Made by a program: the position numbers and the translations under genes. 38,937 bases of DNA from a virus: IMG/VR virus record IMGVR_UViG_3300008050_009071, positions 1 through 38,937 of that record. The stretch is one strand, 5' to 3'. Shown here in pieces: positions 1 through 9,204 of the stretch (the first letter of the stretch is position 1; every line of letters starts with the position of its first letter). A model generated the notes under the pieces. That model worked only from the letters and a program-made list of their open reading frames with translations, was not told the origin of the DNA and searched no databases.

Positions 1-117
1 CAAATCCGTGAATGTAGCATACTTGAACTTGAGTTCACCGATGCCAGCCTGCCGTTTTCCCTCTTGGGTAACGACAAAGTCCATGATTCGTTCTTTGCTG
101 TTGAGTATTCCTGCCAT
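1..117 (-). CDS. Probable virion structural protein, N-terminal fragment
   Basis: Only the first 39 codons lie in the window; the frame stays open to the left edge. The ATG at 117 is preceded by AGGATAGTT, a good ribosome binding site, and follows the stop of the LamG gene by about 30 bases. The visible N-terminus begins MAGILNSKERIMDFVVTQEG and continues with a Lys/Gly-rich stretch ending in TFTDL. From memory, this kind of start (short, with a KER..DF..T.EG pattern) occurs in structural proteins of large T4-like environmental phages, but I cannot name a family. It is the last gene of the baseplate/tail-periphery run and is probably co-transcribed with it. The product function is unknown. 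Confidence 0.7.
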   Translation of the reverse strand, partial: MAGILNSKERIMDFVVTQEGKRQAGIGELKFKYATFTDL

Positions 118-148
118 AACTATCCTAAGTATCCATTCTGCAAAGTCG

Positions 149-976
149 TTAGATAGCCCACTTGTCGTCAAAATAATCTGCCAGCGTCGCAATATTTGCG
201 GCCGTGATTTCTCCAGAATACAACACCAGCTCACATAACTCGAACAGCGAAGGATTTCCGCTTGATGGAAAGATTTCATTTCCAACCCTGACGCTATTTA
301 GCCCCACGGTTGGATCTGACGGCCTAGTTGTGCTTCCTACAAATGTTCCATTGATGTACATGTTATAGGTTTTTGACCCATACGTGATAATCATGGACAT
401 TGTTGAACCGCTTACTACTTGAGACACCTTGGATGTAACATAGTCAGCTGCGTCAGCAGATCCAAAATCATGCCAAAGTCGGCTTGTTAGGCCTTGTGAT
501 GTGCCAACACTGACGGTCCAGCCAGAGCTGGCCATTCCGGTTATGATATCAAGCGCATATGGATTTGAATTAGACGTTGTTACACGATTGGGTTTCATGA
601 CAATTCCGTATGTGTATGTCGTAGGAGTTGATGAGCCAAAGAGGGAGTCGGCGCCGGCTGAACTTGCCAAGATATCGTCGACACCATCAAAGCTAATGAC
701 ATCACGACCGTTGACCAGAGATGCTGATAAGAAAGGGCGAGCGGCAGCAAGATTAGCCTGCCATGTGCACGAAACAGATCCTTTGTTTGAAACTGACTCT
801 ACCAGACTTCCAGCCAGTGTAATTGAAGTGCTATCATTTGCATCGATCCAACCCGTGAGTCCTGCGATATCATCGGGCTCAAACTCGCTAAATGCACGAT
901 TGTTCGGCCCGTAGTCTGACACCTGATACGAATTATCTGTACTCATCTGCCTAAATACGCTTCGGAAAAAAGACAT
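149..976 (-). CDS. LamG/concanavalin A-like lectin-domain virion protein
   Basis: A 275-residue protein. Residues about 38-60 (GLTGWIDANDSTSIT) and 90-101 (GRDVISFDGVDD) match the usual opening and middle of LamG-like jelly-roll domains, and the rest is beta-rich up to the C-terminus. Such domains typically bind glycans or other surface ligands, and in phages they sit on tail or baseplate appendages. The start overlaps the stop of the preceding gene as TAATG, with AGGATAAC upstream. A second Met at residue 11 is possible but its ribosome site is poorer. The position at the end of the baseplate gene run suggests an exposed virion adhesin or decoration protein; that role is inferred from context. 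Confidence 0.8.
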   Translation of the reverse strand: MSFFRSVFRQMSTDNSYQVSDYGPNNRAFSEFEPDDIAGLTGWIDANDSTSITLAGSLVESVSNKGSVSCTWQANLAAARPFLSASLVNGRDVISFDGVDDILASSAGADSLFGSSTPTTYTYGIVMKPNRVTTSNSNPYALDIITGMASSGWTVSVGTSQGLTSRLWHDFGSADAADYVTSKVSQVVSGSTMSMIITYGSKTYNMYINGTFVGSTTRPSDPTVGLNSVRVGNEIFPSSGNPSLFELCELVLYSGEITAANIATLADYFDDKWAI

Positions 977-1323
977 TATGTTATCCTGTTGACGTAACCT
1001 GATAGCGATATTTTTGATGCAACAGATGCAAACGCCTTAATGACAAGTGCTTCGTCAAGCGGAAGTCCAGGAACCACTAACGTCAATCCTGACTTTGCGG
1101 GCACGCCTAGCTGGATATAGTCATCTGGGTTTGTCGTTCCGCCAAGCAAGATAGTCAAATTGACACTTGACGCATCATTGTTTGTTGCATATAGCCATAC
1201 TTCGTCGATAACTGACGCGGGCACGGTGTGAACTGTCTCAGCTGATCCTGCTACTGTTTGTGCAAGAACCATCTGCGTTCCGTCACCTGTCCCTGTTAAA
1301 AACTCTTTACTAAAAACTGCCAT
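976..1323 (-). CDS. Small hypothetical virion-associated protein
   Basis: A 115-residue protein that I do not recognise. It has no signal peptide or membrane segment and looks like a compact beta-sandwich: alternating hydrophobic strands with Gly/Thr-rich turns (TVPASVIDEVWLYATNN, LTILLGGTTNPDDYIQL). The start at 1323 has AAGGAACACAATT upstream, and its stop overlaps the next gene as TAATG, so the two are translationally coupled. Small beta proteins of this kind in phage structural operons are often fibre caps, decoration proteins or fibre connectors. The sequence itself does not decide between these. Confidence 0.7.
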   Translation of the reverse strand: MAVFSKEFLTGTGDGTQMVLAQTVAGSAETVHTVPASVIDEVWLYATNNDASSVNLTILLGGTTNPDDYIQLGVPAKSGLTLVVPGLPLDEALVIKAFASVASKISLSGYVNRIT

Positions 1324-1334
1324 AATTGTGTTCC

Positions 1335-2033
1335 TTACCCAAATACCTGTATTGATAGAACCAGGCTTTCATGAGACTTCAAGCTGTACATCGATCCGTC
1401 TACAACCAAGTCATTGTTGATTGACGTTGTTCCGGTTGCTGCACCAATGTCGACAGAGGTTGCTGCCCCACCAATGTTCACAGTTGTGGGAGTTGCATTT
1501 ACCACGTTGACAGTGGCGGCAGAAGACGTGATATCTCCACCATTGACGGCAACATCTCCCACAACTGTTAGGGAGTCGGTTGTTTTGTTGTAAGTCATGC
1601 CGGCGTCGCCACCAAAAGATCCAGCATCGTTGAACTGAACCTGTGTATCTGCTCCACCGGGAGATGAGGGAATCGTCACTGTCACGTCATTGCCAGAAGC
1701 TGTTGCCGTAACTCCGGCGCCGACAAAATCAATCGATGCAGCCGTTGTTGTTAGTGCAGTTCCCTCATCATCAATGGTTAAGTTTGATCCGGCGGACGGT
1801 GCAACTAAAACACCATTGAAATAAATGTCGCCATCAAGTGCATACAAAGTGTTGGTTGTTGTTGATGGCTGGGAGCTTAGGTTGGGCAGAACCACACCGT
1901 AGTTGAAATTGAGTACTTCAAGCCCAACCTGGATGCCGTTGGGAAAAATGACATTCACGACCTCGTTGTTTTTTTGATCGCGCAGAACCATTTTTTCGGT
2001 TTGTCTAAGTTTTGATTGTTCAACTTTCGGCAT
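1335..2033 (-). CDS. Short tail-fibre-like protein with a DTQVQFN module
   Basis: A 232-residue protein. The N-terminus (residues 1-60) is non-repetitive, charged at first and then aliphatic, and could be a virion attachment domain. From about residue 75 it becomes a low-complexity Thr/Ala/Gly/Val beta-repeat fibre. Residues about 127-160 contain SPGGADTQVQFNDAGSFGG followed by a TYNKTTDSLTV strand. The same module occurs twice in the large fibre at 36063-38937 (SPGGSDTQVQYNSGSAFGG and SPGGSNTQVQYNNSSAFGG). It lacks the S74 C-terminal chaperone. The start has TAGGAAACGGC upstream. It is probably a fibre or fibre-connector subunit belonging to the baseplate operon. Confidence 0.75.
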   Translation of the reverse strand: MPKVEQSKLRQTEKMVLRDQKNNEVVNVIFPNGIQVGLEVLNFNYGVVLPNLSSQPSTTTNTLYALDGDIYFNGVLVAPSAGSNLTIDDEGTALTTTAASIDFVGAGVTATASGNDVTVTIPSSPGGADTQVQFNDAGSFGGDAGMTYNKTTDSLTVVGDVAVNGGDITSSAATVNVVNATPTTVNIGGAATSVDIGAATGTTSINNDLVVDGSMYSLKSHESLVLSIQVFG

Positions 2034-2046
2034 GCCGTTTCCTAGT

Positions 2047-4791
2047 CTAAGTCGCTTTTACACTAACTGGGGTCAATACAATGTCCGGATTATCAGATCT
2101 GTCTTTCGTCAAGCCATCATAATACGGAAATGATGACGTAGCGTGAGGGGAAAGATTCTGGGAGTGCGTGTTGGATGGTGTGGTGAGCTCTCCTTCTCGG
2201 CTAACAAAAACCACAAATACAGGATAATCAACTGTTTGTCCTCGACCGAGAACTGCTGGTTGTTTACGCTGCTCTAACATGTCACGAAACTGCCCGAATT
2301 TGTCGCGGCGGAACCGGGCATCTAGACTTGAGCCAAATAGACCCGCAAGGCCATACTTGTAGCCTCGAATGATAGGCGTGACATATAAACCGCCTGGAGA
2401 AACTTTTGCTAGGGCAGATGAGGGCGCTCCATATTGCTCCATTCCAAAACCAAACAAAGTCTTTACTTGATTTTTGCGAGCTTCTGATCCGCTGAGAATA
2501 CCTTCAACATCAGTAACAATTCCGAAGGGCGCTCCGGAATCTGACACGACGAACAGGCTGTCTGGGTATGTCAGAAATACAGGCTTTGCTGTGGCCACAT
2601 CTGACGAGTTGTATGCTAAAGACAAGAAAGACCCATAGTTTTGCTTTACAAATCGACTCGATGAAATCTCGTATGCCGGGCGCATATACCAATCATTGTC
2701 TGATCCTCGGATGGATGACTGATCAGGAGTTCCAACGCTTAGAAAGTATGAGTTAGAAAGGTCGTAAAATCCGCTTCCCACAGATGTAATCACATCGATC
2801 GCATTGGGTGGGTAGCTGTCGTATATTTTTCCACCTGAATCTGACAATCTTACAAATCTCTGTAATGATCCCGTTGTTCCTGCCTGGCCTCCTGCTACTG
2901 ATCCCTGCACTCTTCTAACGTTGAAAGCATCTGGATCACCTAACGGAGATACCAACATAGAGCCTGTGATGATTAGGTCGACATATGATCCGGTCAAGGC
3001 GATGGTCGGCTCTACATCCCATTGATCATAAATGGGATTATCATAATGAAGGTCCTCATGAATAGCATCAGAGGTCAAGGGCTGATTCATCGTGGGCTCG
3101 ACAGGCAAGTTGTTTCGAAGCATTGAGCCATACAACATCAGCTTGCCCTTTCCTGGCGACAAAACAACGTTTGATTGTGCCAAGCCGGCCTCATATCGTG
3201 TGGTTATTGGATTAACTACAGAATGAGCAAATGCGTAGTTTGGCCAATAGTTGGGAGTGTTTGAAAATCCCAAAACTAGTTTGTCTGTTGGCAATAAAAT
3301 AACCGGAGATGTGGGAGCAATAGTTCCGCTGTCAGATACTGTAACGACTAAATTGTCTCCTGATCCGGCCGGATGAAGCTGGGCGAATGAAAAAGAGCCT
3401 GTTGGTTTGAGTCCACCGGCGCCAGCTATAAAAGACCTTCCATCTGACAGACCGAACCCATGACGAGATCCCTCAATTTTCAAAACAGCCCGATCAGGAG
3501 TAGCCTCTCTGTCGGTCTTCGAAAACGAAGTCAACCCGCCAAAGTCATTTTTCTGTGCTACTCTTGATTCAAATTCCACACGATAGCTTCCTGTTGTATC
3601 GGTCCGTCGAATGCCGGTTCCCGGGACCACTAGGTCAAGATCTCTCGAGAATGCCGATGGGAGCCCGTCATACGTTAGACTAACCATTCCGAAAGAAATT
3701 AAAGACTTGGCAAAACCATGTGAATATGTTCTGCTGATTAGGGCACCGGGGTTACTACTAGAAAGAATCGCAGTGGAAAACGTGTCAATTGATCCGGACA
3801 TGTTCTTCTGCGTCATTAAGAAGAATGACTTTACAGCCGGACCGAAACGATCGTCCGCAATAATATGAGGCCCGATTGCACCGCTAAACTCTATTACAAT
3901 CTTTTCTAGCAAAAAAGGAGCGGTCAAGTAGTCGGACATATCAAGCATCTGACTTCCCGTTGCATCATATTTGGAAGCAAAAGGAAACCCATACTCAGAC
4001 ATAGGAAACCCAATGGTTTCCAAAATAGCTTGTCCACTGGATCCCGTCAAGGCCTCCATGTTTTCTGACGGGATGTTTCGCAAATTTGCTGGAACAAAAC
4101 CCAAAAGGCCTTCCTGCCGAACAGCTGGATCCGAGTTCAATATGTCAATATTGCTACCGCTCGATAAGTCACCAATGATTTCCCATCGTTTTTCAGGCCA
4201 GTTATAATATCCCAGACCTGTATTTACTCCGCCGGCCGAGCCTGACGCGCTTGGCAAGGTTCCAGTTGAAAAGAAAAAATCTGTTGCTACACTCGGGTTT
4301 GTGGAGATTACAATAGATGTTTTTGATGAGAGGCGCTGGTTAAATCCAGGAAGAGTTCCGGATGATGTTCCGGTTGCATAAAATGTAGAGTTGTTATCAA
4401 GGTAAGTACGAGACTCATCAAAGGGTGTTATGTTTTGTCCGGACACGAATAGTACATGTGCATCAGCGATTCCGGCACTGGACGTTCCGGCGGCCACCAA
4501 TCCATTCAAAAAGTTTGGTGTAACAATATTTCCCGATATGAAATTGCTTGATGTCGGCAATCCCAGCGGATAGGTTATCTGTCCAGACTCAAAAAGAATT
4601 GTGTTGGTATCATCAAATGTTGAGTCATATACTCCGGTGAAGTCGGGATCACCGGTCCGAGCCATTGTCGGATATGTGCCAGTGTGATGATCCTTGTCAC
4701 GAAGTTGCAACTTTGGAGGAAACGACAAGATGCCGCTGCCAGTATGGTAGCCTCGATTGGGTCCTGATCCTGTTAGGTATATTCTTCCCAT
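2047..4791 (-). CDS. Large structural protein of unknown family
   Basis: A 914-residue protein rich in Ser, Gly and Thr with many TGS/SGS turns, as in the neighbouring 1156-residue protein. I see no enzymatic motif, signal peptide or transmembrane segment. The N-terminus (MGRIYLTGSGPNRGYHTGSG) and a GYYNWPEKRWEIIGD segment near residue 200 look like beta-sheet virion protein. The C-terminal part (from about 760) carries a more conserved-looking block, VTPIIRGYKYGLAGLFGS, followed by a charged helical stretch and FVVFVSREGEL. The start is one base after the stop of the gene at 4793-5731. Size and position fit a baseplate-peripheral or fibre-network protein. The specific role is unknown. Confidence 0.75.
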   Translation of the reverse strand: MGRIYLTGSGPNRGYHTGSGILSFPPKLQLRDKDHHTGTYPTMARTGDPDFTGVYDSTFDDTNTILFESGQITYPLGLPTSSNFISGNIVTPNFLNGLVAAGTSSAGIADAHVLFVSGQNITPFDESRTYLDNNSTFYATGTSSGTLPGFNQRLSSKTSIVISTNPSVATDFFFSTGTLPSASGSAGGVNTGLGYYNWPEKRWEIIGDLSSGSNIDILNSDPAVRQEGLLGFVPANLRNIPSENMEALTGSSGQAILETIGFPMSEYGFPFASKYDATGSQMLDMSDYLTAPFLLEKIVIEFSGAIGPHIIADDRFGPAVKSFFLMTQKNMSGSIDTFSTAILSSSNPGALISRTYSHGFAKSLISFGMVSLTYDGLPSAFSRDLDLVVPGTGIRRTDTTGSYRVEFESRVAQKNDFGGLTSFSKTDREATPDRAVLKIEGSRHGFGLSDGRSFIAGAGGLKPTGSFSFAQLHPAGSGDNLVVTVSDSGTIAPTSPVILLPTDKLVLGFSNTPNYWPNYAFAHSVVNPITTRYEAGLAQSNVVLSPGKGKLMLYGSMLRNNLPVEPTMNQPLTSDAIHEDLHYDNPIYDQWDVEPTIALTGSYVDLIITGSMLVSPLGDPDAFNVRRVQGSVAGGQAGTTGSLQRFVRLSDSGGKIYDSYPPNAIDVITSVGSGFYDLSNSYFLSVGTPDQSSIRGSDNDWYMRPAYEISSSRFVKQNYGSFLSLAYNSSDVATAKPVFLTYPDSLFVVSDSGAPFGIVTDVEGILSGSEARKNQVKTLFGFGMEQYGAPSSALAKVSPGGLYVTPIIRGYKYGLAGLFGSSLDARFRRDKFGQFRDMLEQRKQPAVLGRGQTVDYPVFVVFVSREGELTTPSNTHSQNLSPHATSSFPYYDGLTKDRSDNPDIVLTPVSVKAT

Positions 4792-4792
4792 C

Positions 4793-5731
4793 TTATTTCA
4801 GTAAGCCCCCAAATGCAATCGAATCATATCTGTAATTGTCATTTTGTGAAAAGTCAAATCCCCGAGAGGAAAAAATCTCCTCTACTTTGATCCCAGTTGT
4901 TCGAGGAGCTGTATATGTGACAGAACCACTGCTAAACCCATCCATAAGAGTGCCTCTAATGTTTGCATCCAGGCTTCCCGACGCATAGAAAGTCTCAATA
5001 TCGCTGGAGTCAGAGAAAGAAGACAGTCGCTGGTCGGCATCTGAGAATGCTCCGGGCTGATCATAGCTGCCAAAAGTCTCCACACTATCCAGAAAAGGAG
5101 TTGTGCTGGAATTTCGAAGGTCCCGGGAGTCACCCAGAATCAAGCTCTCCCGCTTGGTGTTTACGATGGACAGGCTTCCTTTGACACTATGAGAAACGTA
5201 CGGTAGCTCCATGGAAGATCGATCAACTACTCGGCGGATCTCAAAAGGCTCAATGACTCCATCAAACGAACTGGGAGATGAACAGATTTGAACCAGACTT
5301 GTTGGAATGACCAGATCTTCTGGCGGCGTCGAAACAACAACCCGGGGATCCCAAAATGAATCACTGTCCTCAAACGGATCATTGTTGTTGAAAAGGGTTG
5401 CCATTCCCACATCTCGTGATTCAATCTGATGAACCACCTGCTGGCCCAACGTGCCTGGTGTGTCCATCGAAACAGCAGAGCCGGTTGAAGCAGTTCCCAA
5501 ATGCTCAGATGAGTGAAGATCATTGTAGAAGTTTTGGTCCTGCAGCTTTTTGTCAAGGGTTGTCACTAGGGCTACGTTTCCACGAATCTTCAGATTGGTG
5601 AAAGTCGTTAGTTGCCATGGTTGTGTAATCTCGACACCTTGCAAAAATGGCGACATCGAAGCGGTGTAATAAGCCACTGTCGTGTAGATCGTGTTCACAT
5701 AGTTTTTTAGGTCGTCTGGACTAGTTGCCAT
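4793..5731 (-). CDS. Hypothetical baseplate/tail-periphery protein
   Basis: A 312-residue soluble protein without a recognised domain. The N-terminal 60 residues (MATSPDDLKNYVNTIYTTVA onward) look helical; the remainder is polar with many Ser/Asp pairs and predicted beta strands. It shares the TGS/SGS style of both neighbours. Its ATG overlaps the stop of the 1156-residue gene by one base (TAATG) with GAGGAAAATG upstream, and its own stop lies one base before the next start, so the three large genes are tightly coupled. This suggests a stoichiometric partner of the flanking large proteins in one virion substructure. That is inference from context only. Confidence 0.7.
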   Translation of the reverse strand: MATSPDDLKNYVNTIYTTVAYYTASMSPFLQGVEITQPWQLTTFTNLKIRGNVALVTTLDKKLQDQNFYNDLHSSEHLGTASTGSAVSMDTPGTLGQQVVHQIESRDVGMATLFNNNDPFEDSDSFWDPRVVVSTPPEDLVIPTSLVQICSSPSSFDGVIEPFEIRRVVDRSSMELPYVSHSVKGSLSIVNTKRESLILGDSRDLRNSSTTPFLDSVETFGSYDQPGAFSDADQRLSSFSDSSDIETFYASGSLDANIRGTLMDGFSSGSVTYTAPRTTGIKVEEIFSSRGFDFSQNDNYRYDSIAFGGLLK

Positions 5732-8700
5732 TACATTTTCCTCAATGTTGCCACAAATTGTTGCAGAAGTATGACGTCTTTTCCACCGCGGTTATTCTCA
5801 CCCAAATAGATGTCGTAGTAGTTGTAAGAGAACTTTGGGCGTTCCAGGGCGTGAGACTCGATGACATAGCTGGTTCCCAAAAACCTAGAATCGCTAGGCA
5901 ACATCTGCTCTAAGAGCATCCCAACAGTGTCATCAAACCACTTGAAAAACTCAAAGAAAGACTGGAAGTTGATCTTATCAGTCAACCGATTGAAGTAGAC
6001 ACGCCTCAAATTTCGAAGGTTGGGATATTCTTGAGAGAAAACCAGCTCAGGGCTTCCTATGATGTTATCCAAAGCGTTCAATGAAGAGAATATGTTCATG
6101 ATGTCTTCATTTAGAGCTTGCACCAGGGAAATCTCAACTGACACTCTCTTATCATCCTGCGGTTGCTCGGACTGATTGATCTCATAGAGAGGGGCCAGAG
6201 CAGCCTCAAACTTATCGGCTGTTTCATCATTTATGAAACTCCGGATTCGAACCTTGTTTGGGTTCTCTCCTGACTGGAAGTTTGATGACAACACCTCAAA
6301 ATCAAATCGCTCAGGCTTAATGACCTGTGTGCTTGCCTCGAAACCAGAGCCAGTAAGTGTCAGCTTGTTTTGAGAGAAGTCAAACAGGGAAATATCTCCT
6401 GATGCATCAGATTTTGTTACCGGTTGATCCACCGATATGTCCTGCCTCAGTCGCTCAAAGGATCCAGTTGCAGCAGTTACAAAATTGAAGTTGGTCTGGG
6501 GATCCCATACACCCAAAGACTTGAAGTTTCGTACGTGTGTCTTGGTCTCGTCTTTTGTTAGCCCTTTACTCCAGAATCGAAGTGCAGCCATGCGGCCTGA
6601 GAACTTTGTTGATCGTGCTGACGAATCAACGCTAGTTGCATTTAGAAAGTTGTTAGTTGATGTGTCAAGACTCTGACTTCCCAGAACCATAAAGGCACCA
6701 CTCGTATTGTAAGCTGCGACATTCTGGAGTGCAGATGTGGCGGTATCATCAAAATAGCTTGATGTCGTTATGAACTCCTCCAAACCTCCTGGCGAAAACT
6801 TTCCGGCTCGAAGGAAGTAAGATGATGTCACGTAGCTATCAATCAGATCATTTCTGTTTCTACCAAACGATACTTGCCATTTTTGACCATCGAAAATGTT
6901 AACTCCGGTGAGGTTGAGCTGGAGTGTCGAAGCTGCCGAGCCACTGGATGGCCGGCCGTAAAGTCTTAGGGTTCCCGTGATTGAGCTATCGACGTCAGGC
7001 TTGTAGGCCACCATGTTGAACAGAACACCATGCTTTGATGCTGATGCTTCTGTTCCGGTTACATAGAGGCGAGCCAGACTTTGTGTAACAAAATGAGTTC
7101 GCTTGTTGTCGAACTTGTAGACCCCCTCAATTGTCCATGATCCGGATGTATACAGACCGTCGGATGTATCATCAGATCCGGTGCCAACCAAAGATCCTGC
7201 CATCAATGGAATGCCGGGTTCAACTCGAGTTCCTGACAGGAATGAGCCCTGTAGGTAAGGACGATTGTCATCAATTCCTTGATAGTTCAGAGTTCCGGAT
7301 GTGTTGTAAGTTCCACTCATGTCCAGCATTGCTGCTGTCTCATGTCTTCGGATGTATGAATCTCCCAAGTTTCGCTGCTTAGAGCCGCCAAACTCCCTAA
7401 TCCTAATGGGCCCGTCCGGACTGATTCCCATATTTGAAAGTAGAGATCTGATGCTGGAATGTGTTCCGCGAGTGGAGAAAAGGAAAGGGAGATCAGAAAA
7501 AACTCGTCTCCACAACGTATTCTGGACCAGCTGGAGTGATGTTGTATTTGCTCGGTCTCGACGAACATTCGATCCGTCCATCAATTGAGGCATTGATGCG
7601 TTTGAGTAGAAGTTTGGAAGGGAGATTCCGTAGTATCGAGACAGCCATGGGAGAAGCTGATCTGATATCACTTCCTGCGACAGAACATCCACCTTGAGGA
7701 GACGCTTGAATTCATCTACGAACATTTTCATTTCGTCAAATGTCTCAGCAAATGTGAAAAGAAGGCCTGCGATAATCTGCGGCTGTCCGACAAGAGCGCC
7801 ACCAGGTTGATCATAAGCTCTCGACAGGTCGTTTTCGATGTTGGCATCTTGTCCAACAAATCCCTCGTTTGCAGATGCGTCAAGAAAATAGTGAGGAGGA
7901 ATTAGACGAGTAACGATATTGGGATTGCTGGTATCATAATCACTAGCCGAAGACATCAAATCCACGTTGAGATCTATAACTGACTCAAACGACGGGAAAA
8001 GAACAACCGATGTCAAGTCTGTTTCTCCTGTTACGGGAGATGACCCAAATGTTCCGGTGTTTCGAAGTCCGATATCGAAGTTCTGGACTGTTGCGTGAAG
8101 ACCATTTCCGCTATGATCTAGCGCCAGACTGCCCACAGATCCGCTGTAGGTTCCTGATGGTTCGTTGAACCTGTACAGCAATTTCAGGTCTTTCTGGGAG
8201 AATACATCCTGGAATCGTTGTGTCTGGACCTCCTTCTGTGTTCGGGCTGTGTGCCAAACCCGAAGCTCATCCATCGCGCCGGACAGGGTTTCGACAGGAA
8301 CAAAGTCATAGTGATCTAGATCATGAGATGATCCACTCCCGATCGTCAGAGGGGATGTCTTGAAATCGATCGCTCCAAGCATCGATTCGGAACTCGAAGA
8401 AATCAAAATACCGTTTCGGTAAATCTTGATCCTTCCCGGGCCGGCTGATTTATCAAAAACCGATGCACAGTGGACGAACTCTCCCTTGTTTATCTCCACC
8501 GAAGCCGACATTGTTGTTGACCCGGATCGGATCAAGGTTAGAAAATCGACTGTTCCAGACGTGCTACTTTTATCCGCCGATGAAGAAAGAAGAAGTGTAA
8601 CTCCGTTTGATCCACTTAGCTTTTGGGCTACAATCTGATTGTCGTTTATCGTTCCGCTTGGAACGTTGATGTAGAACTCAAATGAAAACGGCTTTGTTCC

Positions 8701-9201
8701 CGGATCCAAAACTGGCTGCCCAGTTGAGTCTCTCAGGAGGGTTGATATGTTCGAACCTTCGAAGTCAACAACGCTGATGTAAGTTCCTGGAGACGATGTA
8801 GAAGAAGAACCGCTAAACGCCAGATATCCTGAGTGTTTTGGAAACTGGTCCAGAACGTATTTCTCAAAGCCTGTCAGGCTATCAACAAAATTGTACACCT
8901 CAGTTTGGGTGCCATCGAATGGATATCTGTTGATGATCTTATCAAATGCTTTCTGAACCTTTGCTCGCGCTGAGTTGAAAAATGTGTGGTTGGAGAACTG
9001 TGCCCAGTCGACCAACAATTGTTGTGTACTTTTTAGTGCTGCGCCCGGTGAGTCATATCGAAACGACCCGGTCAGATTGATTCCGGTGCTATTGACCGAA
9101 CCAAGAGTCATGCTTCTAACAGGAGAAGACGGATTCTTGTTTCGGATGATTCCCGGCTTGAACAGAAGGTTATCGCCGGCAGTATTTGTCGCTCTTGACA
9201 T
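5731..9201 (-). CDS. Giant baseplate protein: two LamG-like domains around a tail-protein-I-like segment
   Basis: A 1156-residue protein. Residues about 125-375 form a LamG-like domain (PFSFEFYINV, GEFVHCASVFD, IKIYRNGILI, GAMDELRVWHTARTQKEV, LDHSGNGLHATV). Residues about 640-900 form a second one (SWTIEGVYKFD, RMAALRFWSKGLTKDE). Between them, about 470-610, is a helical region with SDQLLPWLSRYYGISLP and LFSTRGTHSSIRSLLSNMG, resembling the LPWLA and K-G-T-x-x-x-I signatures of phage tail protein I (P2 gpI family). The genes upstream are gp25/W-like and gp6/J-like, so the order W-J-(DNRLRE)-I supports a baseplate wedge role. The C-terminus (about 1040-1130) is helical and ends in an aromatic-rich segment. 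It is much longer than ordinary gpI (about 200 residues). A T4 gp7-like role is an alternative. Confidence 0.75.
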   Translation of the reverse strand: MSRATNTAGDNLLFKPGIIRNKNPSSPVRSMTLGSVNSTGINLTGSFRYDSPGAALKSTQQLLVDWAQFSNHTFFNSARAKVQKAFDKIINRYPFDGTQTEVYNFVDSLTGFEKYVLDQFPKHSGYLAFSGSSSTSSPGTYISVVDFEGSNISTLLRDSTGQPVLDPGTKPFSFEFYINVPSGTINDNQIVAQKLSGSNGVTLLLSSSADKSSTSGTVDFLTLIRSGSTTMSASVEINKGEFVHCASVFDKSAGPGRIKIYRNGILISSSSESMLGAIDFKTSPLTIGSGSSHDLDHYDFVPVETLSGAMDELRVWHTARTQKEVQTQRFQDVFSQKDLKLLYRFNEPSGTYSGSVGSLALDHSGNGLHATVQNFDIGLRNTGTFGSSPVTGETDLTSVVLFPSFESVIDLNVDLMSSASDYDTSNPNIVTRLIPPHYFLDASANEGFVGQDANIENDLSRAYDQPGGALVGQPQIIAGLLFTFAETFDEMKMFVDEFKRLLKVDVLSQEVISDQLLPWLSRYYGISLPNFYSNASMPQLMDGSNVRRDRANTTSLQLVQNTLWRRVFSDLPFLFSTRGTHSSIRSLLSNMGISPDGPIRIREFGGSKQRNLGDSYIRRHETAAMLDMSGTYNTSGTLNYQGIDDNRPYLQGSFLSGTRVEPGIPLMAGSLVGTGSDDTSDGLYTSGSWTIEGVYKFDNKRTHFVTQSLARLYVTGTEASASKHGVLFNMVAYKPDVDSSITGTLRLYGRPSSGSAASTLQLNLTGVNIFDGQKWQVSFGRNRNDLIDSYVTSSYFLRAGKFSPGGLEEFITTSSYFDDTATSALQNVAAYNTSGAFMVLGSQSLDTSTNNFLNATSVDSSARSTKFSGRMAALRFWSKGLTKDETKTHVRNFKSLGVWDPQTNFNFVTAATGSFERLRQDISVDQPVTKSDASGDISLFDFSQNKLTLTGSGFEASTQVIKPERFDFEVLSSNFQSGENPNKVRIRSFINDETADKFEAALAPLYEINQSEQPQDDKRVSVEISLVQALNEDIMNIFSSLNALDNIIGSPELVFSQEYPNLRNLRRVYFNRLTDKINFQSFFEFFKWFDDTVGMLLEQMLPSDSRFLGTSYVIESHALERPKFSYNYYDIYLGENNRGGKDVILLQQFVATLRKM

Positions 9202-9204
9202 TGT

